Assembly (NCBI RefSeq): GCF_036244895.1
Contig: NZ_BQKE01000001.1
Span: forward strand, 1,054,001 to 1,118,000
From: Persicobacter diffluens
GTDB lineage: Bacteria; Bacteroidota; Bacteroidia; Cytophagales; Cyclobacteriaceae
DNA: 64,000 bases
Reading direction: 5' to 3'
The position numbers were made by a program, and so were the translations under genes. The notes under the pieces are model-generated. The model had not been told where the DNA came from, did no database searches, and saw nothing but the letters and a program-made list of their open reading frames with translations. Positions 43,315 to 53,054 of the stretch are shown here, piece by piece (positions within the stretch are counted from its first letter, which is position 1; every line of letters starts with the position of its first letter).

Positions 43315-43611
43315 TTATACATTCGAAGTTATGGCCTGCAGCAGTTGAGGCTTTTGTGCTACTCCAACATTGCGCCAAACGACTTCTCCATTCTTAAATA
43401 ATAATAGTGTAGGAATGCTCTGTACACCATATTGGGCGGCAGCGGCCTGATTTTTATCCACATCTATTTTGATGATTTTGGCCTTTCCTTCTACCGCTTT
43501 GGCTACTTCGGAAAGAATAGGTGTCTGGGCTTTACACGGGCCGCACCAATCCGCATAGAAATCTACCAATACCGGCTGGTCGCCGTTAATTAATTCTTTA
43601 AATTTTGACAT
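43315..43611 (-). CDS. trxA: Thioredoxin
   Basis: The 98-residue protein reduces disulfides in the cytosol. The active site WCGPCK is at about residues 22-27 (counting from MSKFKEL), and the cis-proline lies in QSIPTLLLF. A longer reading from 43695 would add 28 residues (MKKNTTIRNK...) without thioredoxin character, and AAAGGAATAAAA precedes the ATG at 43611, so that start is preferred. It is a single gene with its own terminator. Confidence 0.96.
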   Translation of the reverse strand: MSKFKELINGDQPVLVDFYADWCGPCKAQTPILSEVAKAVEGKAKIIKIDVDKNQAAAAQYGVQSIPTLLLFKNGEVVWRNVGVAQKPQLLQAITSNV

Positions 43612-43787
43612 TTTTATTCCTTTCTTTTCAGTGCAACATTTCGGCAAACGAAAAGCTACCCCCATTTTGTTTCGAATTGTAGTGTTTTTTTTCAACTATA
43701 AAGATAAAATGTACAGTAATGCCGTTCAGTGCCATATATCACAAAGGAATTTTAAGGGAAAAATGGAGTGCCGAAAGGAAATTTTCG

Positions 43788-43795
43788 TAATTTTG
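43788..43795 (+). promoter_or_regulatory. Probable valS -7 box
   Basis: TAATTTTG followed by C matches TAnnTTTG exactly, 49 bases before the valS ATG. A -33 TTTG is not obvious. Confidence 0.5.
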
Positions 43796-43844
43796 CCGAC
43801 TGCGAAATAATTATTTTCGGATTGAAGATAAAAAACAGTTTACC

Positions 43845-46463
43845 ATGACTTTATCAACAAAGTATAATCCTGCTGAAGTAGAGGATAAGTGGTATCAGTA
43901 TTGGTTGGAGAATAAATTCTTCGCCTCCAAGCCTGATCCAGAGAAAGAACCCTATACCATTGTAATCCCACCGCCAAACGTAACGGGGGTATTGCACATG
44001 GGCCACATGTTGAATAATACCATTCAGGATGTCTTGATCCGTAAGAAGAGAATGGAAGGTAAAAACGCATGTTGGGTACCGGGTACTGACCACGCTTCTA
44101 TTGCAACGGAAGCCAAAGTAGTAAAGCTTTTGGCAGAGCAGGGCATTAAGAAATCCGACATTACACGTGAGGACTTTTTGAAACACGCCTTCGAATGGAA
44201 GGAAAAATACGGTGGAATCATCCTGAAGCAGCTGGAGAAATTAGGCGCTTCTTGTGACTGGGACCGTACACGTTTTACAATGGAAGATGATTTGTCAGCG
44301 GCCGTGATTGAGGTCTTTGTCAAATTGTACAATAAAGGATTGATCTATCGCGGAATTCGCATGGTAAACTGGGATCCCGTCGGTAAGACAGCATTGTCTG
44401 ACGATGAGGTGATTCACCGTGAAGTTCAGTCCAAATTATATTATGTCAATTATCCTGTTGAGGGAGAAGAAGGGCAGTTCGTGACCATCGCCACTACACG
44501 TCCGGAGACCATTTTGGGTGACTCTGCGGTGTGTATTAACCCGAATGATGAGCGTTTCCAGCATTTGAAAGGAAAGCGTGTTATCGTGCCAATGGTGAAC
44601 CGTTCTATTCCGATTATCGAGGATGAATATGTGGACATTGAATTTGGTACGGGTTGTTTGAAAGTAACCCCGGCGCACGATGTGAATGACTACGAATTGG
44701 GCATGAAGCACAATTTGGAGACCATCGATGTGATCAATGAAGATGGAACGATGAGCGAGGCGGCGCAATTCTTTGTAGGAGAAGATCGCTTTATCACGCG
44801 TAAGAAAATTGCCAAAGAACTGGATGCCCTTGGCCTTTTGGCGAAGGAGGAAGATTATAAGAATAAAGTAGGATTCTCGGAGCGTACCGATGCGGTAATT
44901 GAGCCAAGAATTTCTACGCAGTGGTTCTTGAAAATGGCCGATTTGGCCAAGCCTGCTTTGGATGCGGTAATGTCTGATGAAATTCAGCTGCACCCACCAA
45001 AATTCAAGAATACTTACCGTCACTGGATGGAGAATGTACACGATTGGTGTATCTCCCGTCAGCTTTGGTGGGGACAGCAGATTCCGGCTTACTATTTACC
45101 AAACAACCAAATCGTAGTTGCGCAAACTGCGGAAGAGGCTTTGGTTAAAGCACAGGAAATTGATCCATCTTACACCGCGGCTGATTTGAAGCAGGATGAA
45201 GATGTATTGGATACCTGGTTCAGCTCCTGGTTGTGGCCCATTTCTGTATTTGACGGATTCAAAGATCCTGAAAATGAAGATATCAAATATTATTATCCAA
45301 CGAATGACTTGGTAACAGGTCCGGATATTTTGTTCTTCTGGGTGGCGCGTATGATTATGGCCGGTACGGAGTTCAAAGAGGCGATTCCTTTCAAGAATGT
45401 TTACCTGACCGGTATCGTTCGTGATGAGAAGCGTCGTAAGATGTCCAAATCTTTGGGGAACTCTCCTGATCCATTGGATTTGATCGCCGAATATGGTGCG
45501 GATGGTGTTCGTACGGGTATTTTGTTCTCTGCTTCTGCAGGTAATGATTTGCTTTTCGACACCAAATTGGTAGAGCAGGGACGTAATTTTGCCAATAAAA
45601 TCTGGAATGCTTTCCGCTTGGTAAAAGGACTGGAAGTTTCGGATAGCATTGAGGCGGATCATTCGGCTACCATCTCTTGGTTCCGTAACCGTATGAATCA
45701 GGTGTTGGCGGAAATTGAAGATCACTTCGAGAAATTCCGTATTCAGGATGCCTTGATGGCGGCTTACAAATTGGTGTGGTCGGATTTCTGTTCCTGGTAC
45801 CTGGAATTGGTGAAGCCAAATTATGGTGATCCAATCGACCGTAAGACCTACGAAGCGACCATCGCTATTTTTGAGGATCTGGTAAAAATGTTGCATCCGT
45901 TCATGCCTTTCCTTACCGAGGAATTGTGGCATCAAATGGCGGATCGTTCAGCAGAAGATGCTTTGATTGTGGCGCAGTGGCCTGCAGGTGGTGCTTTTGA
46001 TGCCGACCTGATTGCGGCTACGCAAAATGCCTTCGATGTGATCTCTCAAGTGCGTAATGCGCGTTCTTCTAAAGGTCTAAGCCCTAAAGAAGTGTTGGAT
46101 CTGCATATCAAAGGAGCGGAAGCGAATTATAACGCTTTCGAAACCATGATCAAGAAGTTGGCGAATATCGAGTCTATCGTTTATGTTACGGAAGCACCTG
46201 CCAATGCCACTTCTTTCCGTGTGAAGAATGATGAATTCTTCCTCCCAATGGAAGGCCAGATTGATGTAGAGGCAGAACGTGAAAATCTGACGAAAGAGTT
46301 GGAATATACGAAAGGATTCCTGAACTCGGTGATGAAGAAATTGTCCAATGAGCGTTTTGTGAATAATGCGCCGGAGGCTGTGGTAGCGGCAGAAACTAAG
46401 AAAAAAGAAGATGCAGAAGCCAAAATTAAGACTTTGGAAGAAGCATTGAGCAATTTGGGATAA
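43845..46463 (+). CDS. valS: Valyl-tRNA synthetase
   Basis: The 872-residue class I synthetase charges tRNA-Val. The HIGH-type motif appears as HMGH in PPNVTGVLHMGHML (about residues 43-56), the editing domain occupies about 190-340, the KMSKS motif is in RRKMSKSLGN (about 526-535), the anticodon-binding domain follows, and a C-terminal coiled-coil arm (about 810-870) closes the protein. The length is normal for bacterial ValRS. It is a single gene followed by a terminator. Confidence 0.98.
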   Translation: MTLSTKYNPAEVEDKWYQYWLENKFFASKPDPEKEPYTIVIPPPNVTGVLHMGHMLNNTIQDVLIRKKRMEGKNACWVPGTDHASIATEAKVVKLLAEQGIKKSDITREDFLKHAFEWKEKYGGIILKQLEKLGASCDWDRTRFTMEDDLSAAVIEVFVKLYNKGLIYRGIRMVNWDPVGKTALSDDEVIHREVQSKLYYVNYPVEGEEGQFVTIATTRPETILGDSAVCINPNDERFQHLKGKRVIVPMVNRSIPIIEDEYVDIEFGTGCLKVTPAHDVNDYELGMKHNLETIDVINEDGTMSEAAQFFVGEDRFITRKKIAKELDALGLLAKEEDYKNKVGFSERTDAVIEPRISTQWFLKMADLAKPALDAVMSDEIQLHPPKFKNTYRHWMENVHDWCISRQLWWGQQIPAYYLPNNQIVVAQTAEEALVKAQEIDPSYTAADLKQDEDVLDTWFSSWLWPISVFDGFKDPENEDIKYYYPTNDLVTGPDILFFWVARMIMAGTEFKEAIPFKNVYLTGIVRDEKRRKMSKSLGNSPDPLDLIAEYGADGVRTGILFSASAGNDLLFDTKLVEQGRNFANKIWNAFRLVKGLEVSDSIEADHSATISWFRNRMNQVLAEIEDHFEKFRIQDALMAAYKLVWSDFCSWYLELVKPNYGDPIDRKTYEATIAIFEDLVKMLHPFMPFLTEELWHQMADRSAEDALIVAQWPAGGAFDADLIAATQNAFDVISQVRNARSSKGLSPKEVLDLHIKGAEANYNAFETMIKKLANIESIVYVTEAPANATSFRVKNDEFFLPMEGQIDVEAERENLTKELEYTKGFLNSVMKKLSNERFVNNAPEAVVAAETKKKEDAEAKIKTLEEALSNLG

Positions 46464-46487
46464 TGACTTTATCCTTATCATAATAGA

Positions 46488-46519
46488 AAGCGTAGCTCAT
46501 TCCGGGTTACGCTTTTTTT
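46488..46519 (+). terminator. Terminator after valS
   Basis: AAGCGTA and TACGCTT form a 7-bp stem followed by a run of T. Confidence 0.85.
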
Positions 46520-46607
46520 GTATGCAAAAGGGGCGTTAGGGGCTAGCGAATTAGAGGTGTTATTGGTCTGAAAATAAATATAAATATTCTCACTTTTTAT
46601 TGAACAG

Positions 46608-46615
46608 TAGTTTTG
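46608..46615 (+). promoter_or_regulatory. Probable -7 box of the first lipoprotein gene
   Basis: TAGTTTTG matches TAnnTTTG exactly and lies 43 bases before the ATG at 46659. Confidence 0.45.
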
Positions 46616-46658
46616 GTGGCAGGTTAAAAAAATGATTTAACCAATAATTTACTGACCA

Positions 46659-47546
46659 ATGAAAAACCTAACATTTTACCTTTGCCTGTTTGTCGCCTTT
46701 ATTTTTACCCTATCCTCCTGTTCGGATGATGATGGTGATTTGCCCATTTCCGAAACTCTGGAAATTAATATTCCCAATCAGGATCCTGAGGAAGGTGTCG
46801 CCGTGATTGCCGGGCAACAGATCACGGTCGCATTACAGCTAAGGTCTACCGATAATAATCTGGAAACCTTTAGTATTAATGGCCCCGGAATTGATATTAC
46901 CTATGAGGATATTTTGGATACGGATGATGATGAGAATCTGGAGGGGATTCGTCCCGGTGATACTTATGATCAGGTGAACAAACAATCGGTTAATTATACC
47001 ATGAATTATACCGTTTCCACTCAGGATATTGAAACGGCTATTGCAAATGATGGTACGCTGACTTATTTGTATACACTTACCGACAAAGATGGGGAGATTA
47101 CAGCAGAGGCGAAGTTTACGGTTCCCCAATACGCTTTCACCGATGAGCAGTCCATTACACTAATCTATAAAAGTATTAATCAGACTGATGGAGAAAACCA
47201 AAGTGAGGAAGCCGGGATTGAGTATAGTGGGAATGATGTAGCGGCAAATATTGGAGAGATGATGGTGTTCAGCGCCACGGATATGGTGGAGGTTAGTCAG
47301 GAGGTTTATGATGCGGTCACTGCCGCGGATACAGATTCCTTCAGTGCTGCCAATACAGCTTATGAAGATGGCAGTAAGATAAGTGATATCGCGATTGGAG
47401 CCGATGCGGATTTTGAGGCTAAATATGTAGTGGTGAAAAAAGAGGAGGGGCAGTTTTCTGTGGTCCATTTCGAGGATCTGGAATTTGCTCCCGGTGATAA
47501 TCGGGCATCGATCAATTTTAAATTGATAGGTTTAGCGACAAATTAA
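46659..47546 (+). CDS. Putative lipoprotein, paralogue A (295 aa)
   Basis: The signal peptide ends in a lipobox TLSSC (cysteine 21), followed by the acidic SDDDGD linker. The body shares a clear block with the protein at 51178: here ITVALQLRSTDNNLETFSI followed by GPGIDITYEDI and NYTMNYTVS, there ISVALKLRSSDNSLKGLVM, GPGVEHTYEDI and DYVMNHTVS. The two are therefore paralogues flanking the propeller/GAF receptor gene. Beta-rich, probably cell-surface or periplasmic. No named family is recognised. Confidence 0.75.
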   Translation: MKNLTFYLCLFVAFIFTLSSCSDDDGDLPISETLEINIPNQDPEEGVAVIAGQQITVALQLRSTDNNLETFSINGPGIDITYEDILDTDDDENLEGIRPGDTYDQVNKQSVNYTMNYTVSTQDIETAIANDGTLTYLYTLTDKDGEITAEAKFTVPQYAFTDEQSITLIYKSINQTDGENQSEEAGIEYSGNDVAANIGEMMVFSATDMVEVSQEVYDAVTAADTDSFSAANTAYEDGSKISDIAIGADADFEAKYVVVKKEEGQFSVVHFEDLEFAPGDNRASINFKLIGLATN

Positions 47547-47579
47547 GACGGAAGTCTGAATATTCAGGATGAAAACAAG

Positions 47580-47607
47580 AGCGGTCATTTGACCGCTTTT
47601 TTTGTGG
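47580..47607 (+). terminator. Terminator after lipoprotein A
   Basis: AGCGGTC and GACCGCT form a perfect 7-bp stem with a 4-base loop followed by seven T. Confidence 0.9.
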
Positions 47608-47750
47608 AAAAAATTACATAAGGAAGAGTTTGGGATCTCTTTGCAAACGTTTGTATTATTGTGATATGTATAAATCTTGAGCTTAAATTTTTAATTTATT
47701 TAGAATATTTTAAATTTCTCCCCTATTTTTTACATAACCCCCCAGCCAAC

Positions 47751-50700
47751 ATGTTAAATTTTTCCAGATTCTTACCAGTGCTTTTGGTGTTCCTGGTACA
47801 CCTACTTTTTTATTCTAATACGCTTGCCAAGCCCGATTTGACTTTTGAACGATACCCAACGATAAGGGGATTGTCGCATAATACGGTCAATGCTTTTGCC
47901 GAAGACGCGAATGGTTATATTTGGGTGGCTACACAGGATGGGTTGAATAGGTTTGATGGAGCTAATTTTCAGCAGTTTAAAAAGCAAACAGTAGATAGCC
48001 TTGGGCTAAGAGATAATTATCTAAATGCTTTATACCCAGATGGGAAAGCGGGTTTATGGACCGCCTCTAATAATGGATTTCTAAGTTATTTATCTTTTAA
48101 AACACAATATTTCCAACATTGGGCCATCAGCGAGGCAGTATTAACCCACTTAAATAAAACAGCTTCAGGGACTTTATTGGTCGGATCAGATAATGGTCTG
48201 TATCATTATCATTTAGGAGAAAAGGCGCCAGAGCTTTTTGAAGGAACAGCCGGTATTTCCATTGTGAATACTGTAGAACACAAAACGCAACAATTATTGG
48301 TCGCTACTGATCAAGGGCTCTTTCAGCTTCATCTCTCCTCAGGTAAATGGAGGAATTTGATAGAAATGGAGGAAGGGATTAATGCTTTGGTCTTTGATCA
48401 GGTTAATCAAAGGTGCATTTTGGCAACGAACTCCGGAATCTTTGAGTATCAGGTTGGGACTAAGTCCTTGCAGCCACTACTTTTTACCTCAGCGGAAACT
48501 ATGGTGGAGATTTCTTCCCTGGAATTAAGAGGTGAGGATCTTTGGATTGGAGCTTATAATGGCTTGTTTGTAGCGAATTTGGAAAGTCAAACCGCTGCTT
48601 TGTATCAAAATTCCATGATGCCTAATTCCTTAGGGGATAATGAGGTTATGGCATTATTTGAGGATCATTTGGGGGTGATGTGGATCGGAACGCGATACAG
48701 TGGGGTGAATAAATGGGCTGCCGGGAAAGCATTCGCCAGTATTCGCAAAACCAAATCAGGCCTCCAGGACAATATTCCGCGTGGTTATGTGGAGGATCTG
48801 TCAGGGAACTTGTGGTTTGGTTATGTAGGGAAGAACACCGTTTCAAAGTATAATTTTTCCAATCGCACTTTTGAGCATTTTGAAAATATGCCGGGAACCA
48901 TTTATACCATTTTGCCAGAGGGAAATGGGAAGTTTTGGTTAGGCTCCTGGGGGGATGGACTGCTGTATTATGATATGCCGCGTCAAAAAATTCTTGGCCA
49001 TTGGAACAGTAAGAACAGTAATTTACCTCACGATGAGGTGCAGGATATCTTAAAAGATGAAAAGGGAAGGCTTTGGATTGCCTCTAGTGGTGGTTTGGCA
49101 GTTTTCGATCCGGTAAAAAAAGATTTTGTTTTATACCAGCAGCAGGAAGCAGGGAATGGCTTGGTGAGCAATTATGTGCAGAATGGAACCGTTCTATTTT
49201 CTGATAATGTTATCTGGGTGGGTACCTGGGGGGGCTTGTCCAAAGGTTATCTGAACGATGAGGGCTTGGTTGATCACTTTGAAAATTTTCAGAATGTGGA
49301 GGGAGATGCTTCTTCTCTACCGGATTCCCGGATTATTTCTATGCTGGAAAAGGAAAACGGGCATTTGGTGCTGGGAACTTTCGGGGGAGGATTGTTTGAA
49401 ATTGATCCGGAAGGCAAGGTGCTATGGCGTTTAACCAAACAGGATGGTTTGCCCTCTGAAGTGATTTTGGGCATTCATCAGGATTTGGAAGGACGGTTGT
49501 GGATGAGTACCACCAATGGACTGGTCCGGTATCAGGAGGAAATGCAGGAATTAGTTGTTTATGGAGAGAAGGATGGTTTGCAGGGCAATGAGTTTTTCTG
49601 GGGAGGGCATTATCAAATGCAAGATGGTCGGATGATTTTTAGTGGTACTAATGGAATGAGTTTTTTCGATCCGCAGGAAATAAAGGAAAACCCAGTAGCG
49701 GCCAATGTAATCCTTGAAAATATTTATTTGATGGGGAAAGCTTTGCGGGTAGGGGAGCAATTTCCTAATGGGAAGCAGGTATTGCCGGTGGTCCCTGCAT
49801 TTTTGGAGAAAATTAAATTGAATCATCGTCAGAATATTTTGAAACTTCAATTTACCGCACTGCATTCCATGTCTCCTGAAAATAATAGAATTCGTTATCG
49901 ATTAGTCGGTTTCGAAGAGGAGTGGAAGGAGACTTTAGGCGCAAGAAAAGAGGCAATTTACACTAATCTGGAAGCAGGGAAATATGAATTTCAGATGCAG
50001 GCTGCCAATCCGGATGGGGTTTGGGGCGCAACAAAAACTTTGGAAATAAAGGTGGTTCCTCCGTTTTACAGTACCATTTGGTTTATCGCTTTGGTCGTAT
50101 TATTGATTTCCGCCTTAGTGGTCTGGGGAATTCGCTATCAGATTTATAATGAAAGAAGACAACAACAAAAGCTGCAGGAGAAGGTCAATGAGGCGGTTGC
50201 GGAAGTAGAGGAACAAAAACAACTTTTGGAGGAAAAACATCAGGCAGAGGCTGTTCAGCGGTGGATGAATGAAGGATTGGCGGTATTTTCGGATGTATTG
50301 AATAAAAACCGGGATGAGGTGGCTTCCTTGTGTCAGGCGGTATTGTCCAAATTGGCGGTATATCTGGAGAGTCATTTGGGGATGATTTACCTGTTTGATG
50401 AAGATCTAGGGGTTTTAAAACCTTATGCTTCCTATGGGGTGGCGCAAAAGGATTTTACGGTAGAGGTCGGCGAAGGCTTGATCGGAACCGTATTCAAGGA
50501 TGGAGTGAAAAAACAGTTGGAGCGCTTACCGGAAAATTATTACCAATCGATTAATTCGGGCCTGGGTGCCTCTACCTCCTGTGGGCTGTTATTGGTGCCA
50601 TTAAAGTATGAGGAAATTGTGGTCGGGGTGATTGAGTTGGGATATTTCGGTGAAATGAAAGCAGACTATGTATTATTTGCTGAACGTCTGGCGGAAATGA

Positions 50701-50900
50701 TGACGCTGAGAATTAATGCGGCTCAAATGGCGGAGAAAACAGCCGACTTATTGGAGACGAGTCAGCAGCAGTCTATGGAATTGCAGCAGCGCGAAGAGGA
50801 ATTGCGTCAGAACCTGGAAGAGCTGCAGGCCACTCAGGAGGAAAGTAGTCGACACATAAAAGCCCTGGAGGAAAAGCTGTCGGCTAGTCAACAAGTGTGA
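47751..50900 (+). CDS. Two-component-regulator propeller receptor with Y_Y_Y and GAF domains, lacking a kinase
   Basis: From the ATG at 47751 the product has 1049 residues: a signal peptide (MLNFSRFLPVLLVFLV...TLA), then about 650 residues of Reg_prop propeller repeats (examples DANGYIWVATQDGLNRFDG and EDHLGVMWIGTRYSGVNKW), a Y_Y_Y domain (RYRLVGFEEEWKE ... YEFQMQAANPDG), one membrane helix (WFIALVVLLISALVVWGI), a coiled coil, a GAF domain (about 870-1005) and a terminal glutamine/glutamate-rich coiled coil (REEELRQNLEELQATQEE). Histidine kinase, receiver and DNA-binding domains are absent. An upstream ATG at 47661 would add 30 non-signal-like residues and is disfavoured. Confidence 0.85.
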   Translation: MLNFSRFLPVLLVFLVHLLFYSNTLAKPDLTFERYPTIRGLSHNTVNAFAEDANGYIWVATQDGLNRFDGANFQQFKKQTVDSLGLRDNYLNALYPDGKAGLWTASNNGFLSYLSFKTQYFQHWAISEAVLTHLNKTASGTLLVGSDNGLYHYHLGEKAPELFEGTAGISIVNTVEHKTQQLLVATDQGLFQLHLSSGKWRNLIEMEEGINALVFDQVNQRCILATNSGIFEYQVGTKSLQPLLFTSAETMVEISSLELRGEDLWIGAYNGLFVANLESQTAALYQNSMMPNSLGDNEVMALFEDHLGVMWIGTRYSGVNKWAAGKAFASIRKTKSGLQDNIPRGYVEDLSGNLWFGYVGKNTVSKYNFSNRTFEHFENMPGTIYTILPEGNGKFWLGSWGDGLLYYDMPRQKILGHWNSKNSNLPHDEVQDILKDEKGRLWIASSGGLAVFDPVKKDFVLYQQQEAGNGLVSNYVQNGTVLFSDNVIWVGTWGGLSKGYLNDEGLVDHFENFQNVEGDASSLPDSRIISMLEKENGHLVLGTFGGGLFEIDPEGKVLWRLTKQDGLPSEVILGIHQDLEGRLWMSTTNGLVRYQEEMQELVVYGEKDGLQGNEFFWGGHYQMQDGRMIFSGTNGMSFFDPQEIKENPVAANVILENIYLMGKALRVGEQFPNGKQVLPVVPAFLEKIKLNHRQNILKLQFTALHSMSPENNRIRYRLVGFEEEWKETLGARKEAIYTNLEAGKYEFQMQAANPDGVWGATKTLEIKVVPPFYSTIWFIALVVLLISALVVWGIRYQIYNERRQQQKLQEKVNEAVAEVEEQKQLLEEKHQAEAVQRWMNEGLAVFSDVLNKNRDEVASLCQAVLSKLAVYLESHLGMIYLFDEDLGVLKPYASYGVAQKDFTVEVGEGLIGTVFKDGVKKQLERLPENYYQSINSGLGASTSCGLLLVPLKYEEIVVGVIELGYFGEMKADYVLFAERLAEMMTLRINAAQMAEKTADLLETSQQQSMELQQREEELRQNLEELQATQEESSRHIKALEEKLSASQQV

Positions 50901-51177
50901 TAAATCGGAAGGGTAGGAATGATTTTTTAAATTATTTCAAAAAAGGTACATGTGAGATTTCCAAATGGAACAAAGTTTCAGTGCTGCCTTTTTTATTGCT
51001 TATTAAGGGTAAGTGGTTGATGATCAGATTATAATATTGATTTAATTTAAGCGTATTTTCTTTCTTTATTCTTAAACTTACCTAAGATAGATAAAACTAA
51101 TATTTAATTTGGTTTAAAAACTTAGCTGAAGTATAAATCTTCTTATTTCTTTGTGGAATATTTTAAAAAATAAGAAG

Positions 51178-52020
51178 ATGAAGAATTTTTTCTACTTGCC
51201 ATTATTGGCGATGATGACTTTGGTATTTACCTCTTGCTCAGAAACAGAGGATATCCTACCGGACTCCACTACTGTTGAGATTACGGCTACTGGTACCCCA
51301 ACAGGGGTGATTACACCAGGAACTCAGATTTCAGTGGCTTTAAAGCTGCGCTCTTCGGACAATTCCTTAAAAGGATTGGTGATGAGTGGACCTGGCGTGG
51401 AGCACACTTATGAGGATATTGCCAATACCGACAAGGATGAAATGCCTAAAGAAGGTTTGAGATCCGGAGATGAGTATGTTTATACCAACTCCAAGCAGAT
51501 TGATTATGTAATGAACCATACGGTTTCTCAGGACGAATTCGAAGCGGCTCAGGAGACAGGTAAAATGGTTTATGAGTTCATCCTTTCTGATAAAAATGGT
51601 CAGAAAACTACTTCTGTGGAGTTTGAGGTTAGTCCTGATGAAACGCCATTGGTGGAAGATGATTTTGCGTTCGTCAGAGTAGGTACAAATAACCCTGATC
51701 TTTCTGAGTATGGTTTGGTATGGGAATCTAATACAAGCGAAGCGGCAATTATTAAAAAAGGTGCTGATAAGTTTGTCGAGTTAGAAGCCTCTACTTATGC
51801 TGAAATTACCTCTAAAGAAGGCCTGATTGCGGCTGTAGATGCTGCCGATGATATGGCTGATTTCAGAAAGATAAGCGTAGAACAGAGTGCGGATTACAAT
51901 TTAGTAATTGCTACCAAAAATGGAGATAAGTATTATATCATGAACATCACCAGAGGAGAAGTTGAAACAGGGGATGCTGCAGGAACGAAAGTTACTATCT
52001 CTGGTAAGGCTAAGAAATAA
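51178..52020 (+). CDS. Putative lipoprotein, paralogue B (280 aa)
   Basis: The signal peptide MKNFFYLPLLAMMTLVF ends in the lipobox TSC (cysteine 20), followed by SETEDILPD. An ATG at 51151 would add nine residues and spoil the signal peptide, so 51178 is chosen. The central block is homologous to the lipoprotein at 46659 (see that entry), while the C-terminal halves differ. Its position after the receptor gene, with paralogue A before it, suggests that the three genes belong together functionally. No catalytic motif is seen. Confidence 0.75.
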   Translation: MKNFFYLPLLAMMTLVFTSCSETEDILPDSTTVEITATGTPTGVITPGTQISVALKLRSSDNSLKGLVMSGPGVEHTYEDIANTDKDEMPKEGLRSGDEYVYTNSKQIDYVMNHTVSQDEFEAAQETGKMVYEFILSDKNGQKTTSVEFEVSPDETPLVEDDFAFVRVGTNNPDLSEYGLVWESNTSEAAIIKKGADKFVELEASTYAEITSKEGLIAAVDAADDMADFRKISVEQSADYNLVIATKNGDKYYIMNITRGEVETGDAAGTKVTISGKAKK

Positions 52021-52044
52021 TATTTATTTATTGAAATAGCAGAG

Positions 52045-52070
52045 GCGGCCAAATCGGTCGCTTTTTTTTT
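52045..52070 (+). terminator. Terminator after lipoprotein B
   Basis: GCGGCC-AAATC-GGTCGC (one G-T pair) is followed by nine T. Confidence 0.85.
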
Positions 52071-52153
52071 GGTAAGGAAATTTTATCACTTGTTATTGTA
52101 ATAATTGAATCAATCGAATGAAAAAAATAATCATTTCAATTAAGGTGTGGCAT

Positions 52154-52161
52154 TAATTTTG
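52154..52161 (+). promoter_or_regulatory. Probable -7 box of the third lipoprotein gene
   Basis: TAATTTTG matches TAnnTTTG exactly, 28 bases before the ATG at 52189. Confidence 0.45.
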
Positions 52162-52188
52162 GCTTGTCAGAGGAAACAAACCTACTTT

Positions 52189-52683
52189 ATGATGAAAAAA
52201 TTATCTATACTGAGTCTGCTGCTGGTGTTAGTAGGATTTTCCGCCTGTCATTGGGAGGAGCCTATTTCCGGAGCCATAATTACAGGGGTAGATTATAATA
52301 TTCAGGATGGGCTGATCCTGCAGGAAGGGGAAGATGTTCCCGGGCTTAGGGTTAACATACAAACTGAAATGGGGCTGGAGTTACTCTTCGTGCAAGTGAA
52401 TAAAATAGATGATAATCGGGACCGATCTCTTTACCATATCGAATTGACGAATGCAAGTGATGGAGATTTGATTAATTTTGGTTTAAAGAAATATACTTCC
52501 ACGAGGTTATTCAATCCGGGACTGATCGGAGAAAGGGATTTGACGATGAATATTCGCAATATAGTGGCACAGAAATGTGTGTTGTATCAACAGGCACAAA
52601 CGGAATATGCGATAGATATAATGGTGAGAGATCAGGGAGGGGTTGAAACTACCGAAACGCTTTATGTGACGGTTATGCCTTGA
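52189..52683 (+). CDS. Putative lipoprotein (164 aa)
   Basis: Tandem ATG codons at 52189 and 52192 begin MMKKLSILSLLLVLVGF with the lipobox FSAC (cysteine 20); an ATG at 52147 would place a hydrophilic stretch before the signal, so it is rejected. The mature part (HWEEPISGAIITGVDYNIQDG ... ETTETLYVTVMP) is beta-rich and has no recognised domain. It does not share the LRSxDN block of the two lipoproteins upstream. Its -7 box overlaps the rejected extension, which supports the shorter start. Confidence 0.7.
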   Translation: MMKKLSILSLLLVLVGFSACHWEEPISGAIITGVDYNIQDGLILQEGEDVPGLRVNIQTEMGLELLFVQVNKIDDNRDRSLYHIELTNASDGDLINFGLKKYTSTRLFNPGLIGERDLTMNIRNIVAQKCVLYQQAQTEYAIDIMVRDQGGVETTETLYVTVMP

Positions 52684-52710
52684 TTCTGCCGGTTTATAGC
52701 GAAGGTATAA

Positions 52711-52741
52711 GTTCACCTGCTCAGGCGGTGGACTTTTTTTT
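52711..52741 (+). terminator. Terminator after the third lipoprotein gene
   Basis: GTTCACC pairs with GGTGGAC (one G-T pair) and is followed by eight T. Confidence 0.83.
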
Positions 52742-52753
52742 GTAATGTTTTTC

Positions 52754-52976
52754 TTAACCCGAAATATTCACCGCTAGTTTTAGTGGCTACCGTAAGAGTT
52801 TGCTTATCATTTAGTTGTCATTTGGTCTGCCAAATTTCTGATAGCCCAAATTTGGGTAGGCTTGCCTTCTCCTCATTCATCTGCTTCGTTGGAAAAAACT
52901 CGAAATAGGAAACTATTCCTTCATTTTTTCCGCCTGGCAGCTAAACGAGGATTTAAGCATGACTAATCCGGGTTAA
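52754..52976 (+). repeat. Dispersed intergenic element, copy 8 (best preserved)
   Basis: The 223-bp copy starts TTAACCCGAAATATTCACCG and ends GACTAATCCGGGTTAA. It contains the perfect palindrome CCCAAATTTGGG, the arms CTTCGTT and AACGAGG, the inner stem GGAAAAAA/TTTTTTCC and an apical AATAG-GAAA-CTATT hairpin. Its right end abuts the T-run of the ilv operon terminator. With the two flanking terminators it accounts for the whole 52684-53054 gap. Confidence 0.9.
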
Positions 52977-52977
52977 C

Positions 52978-53007
52978 AAAAAAATCCGGGACGAACGCCC
53001 CGGATTC
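52978..53007 (-). terminator. Terminator of the ilv operon
   Basis: Minus-strand ATCCGGGG and CCCGGAT form a strong stem with a 7-base loop followed by seven T, 48 bases after the ilvC stop. Confidence 0.88.
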
Positions 53008-53054
53008 AGGTATAATCACAGATGATTGTTGTAGATTATTGCTTGTTTGTATTT

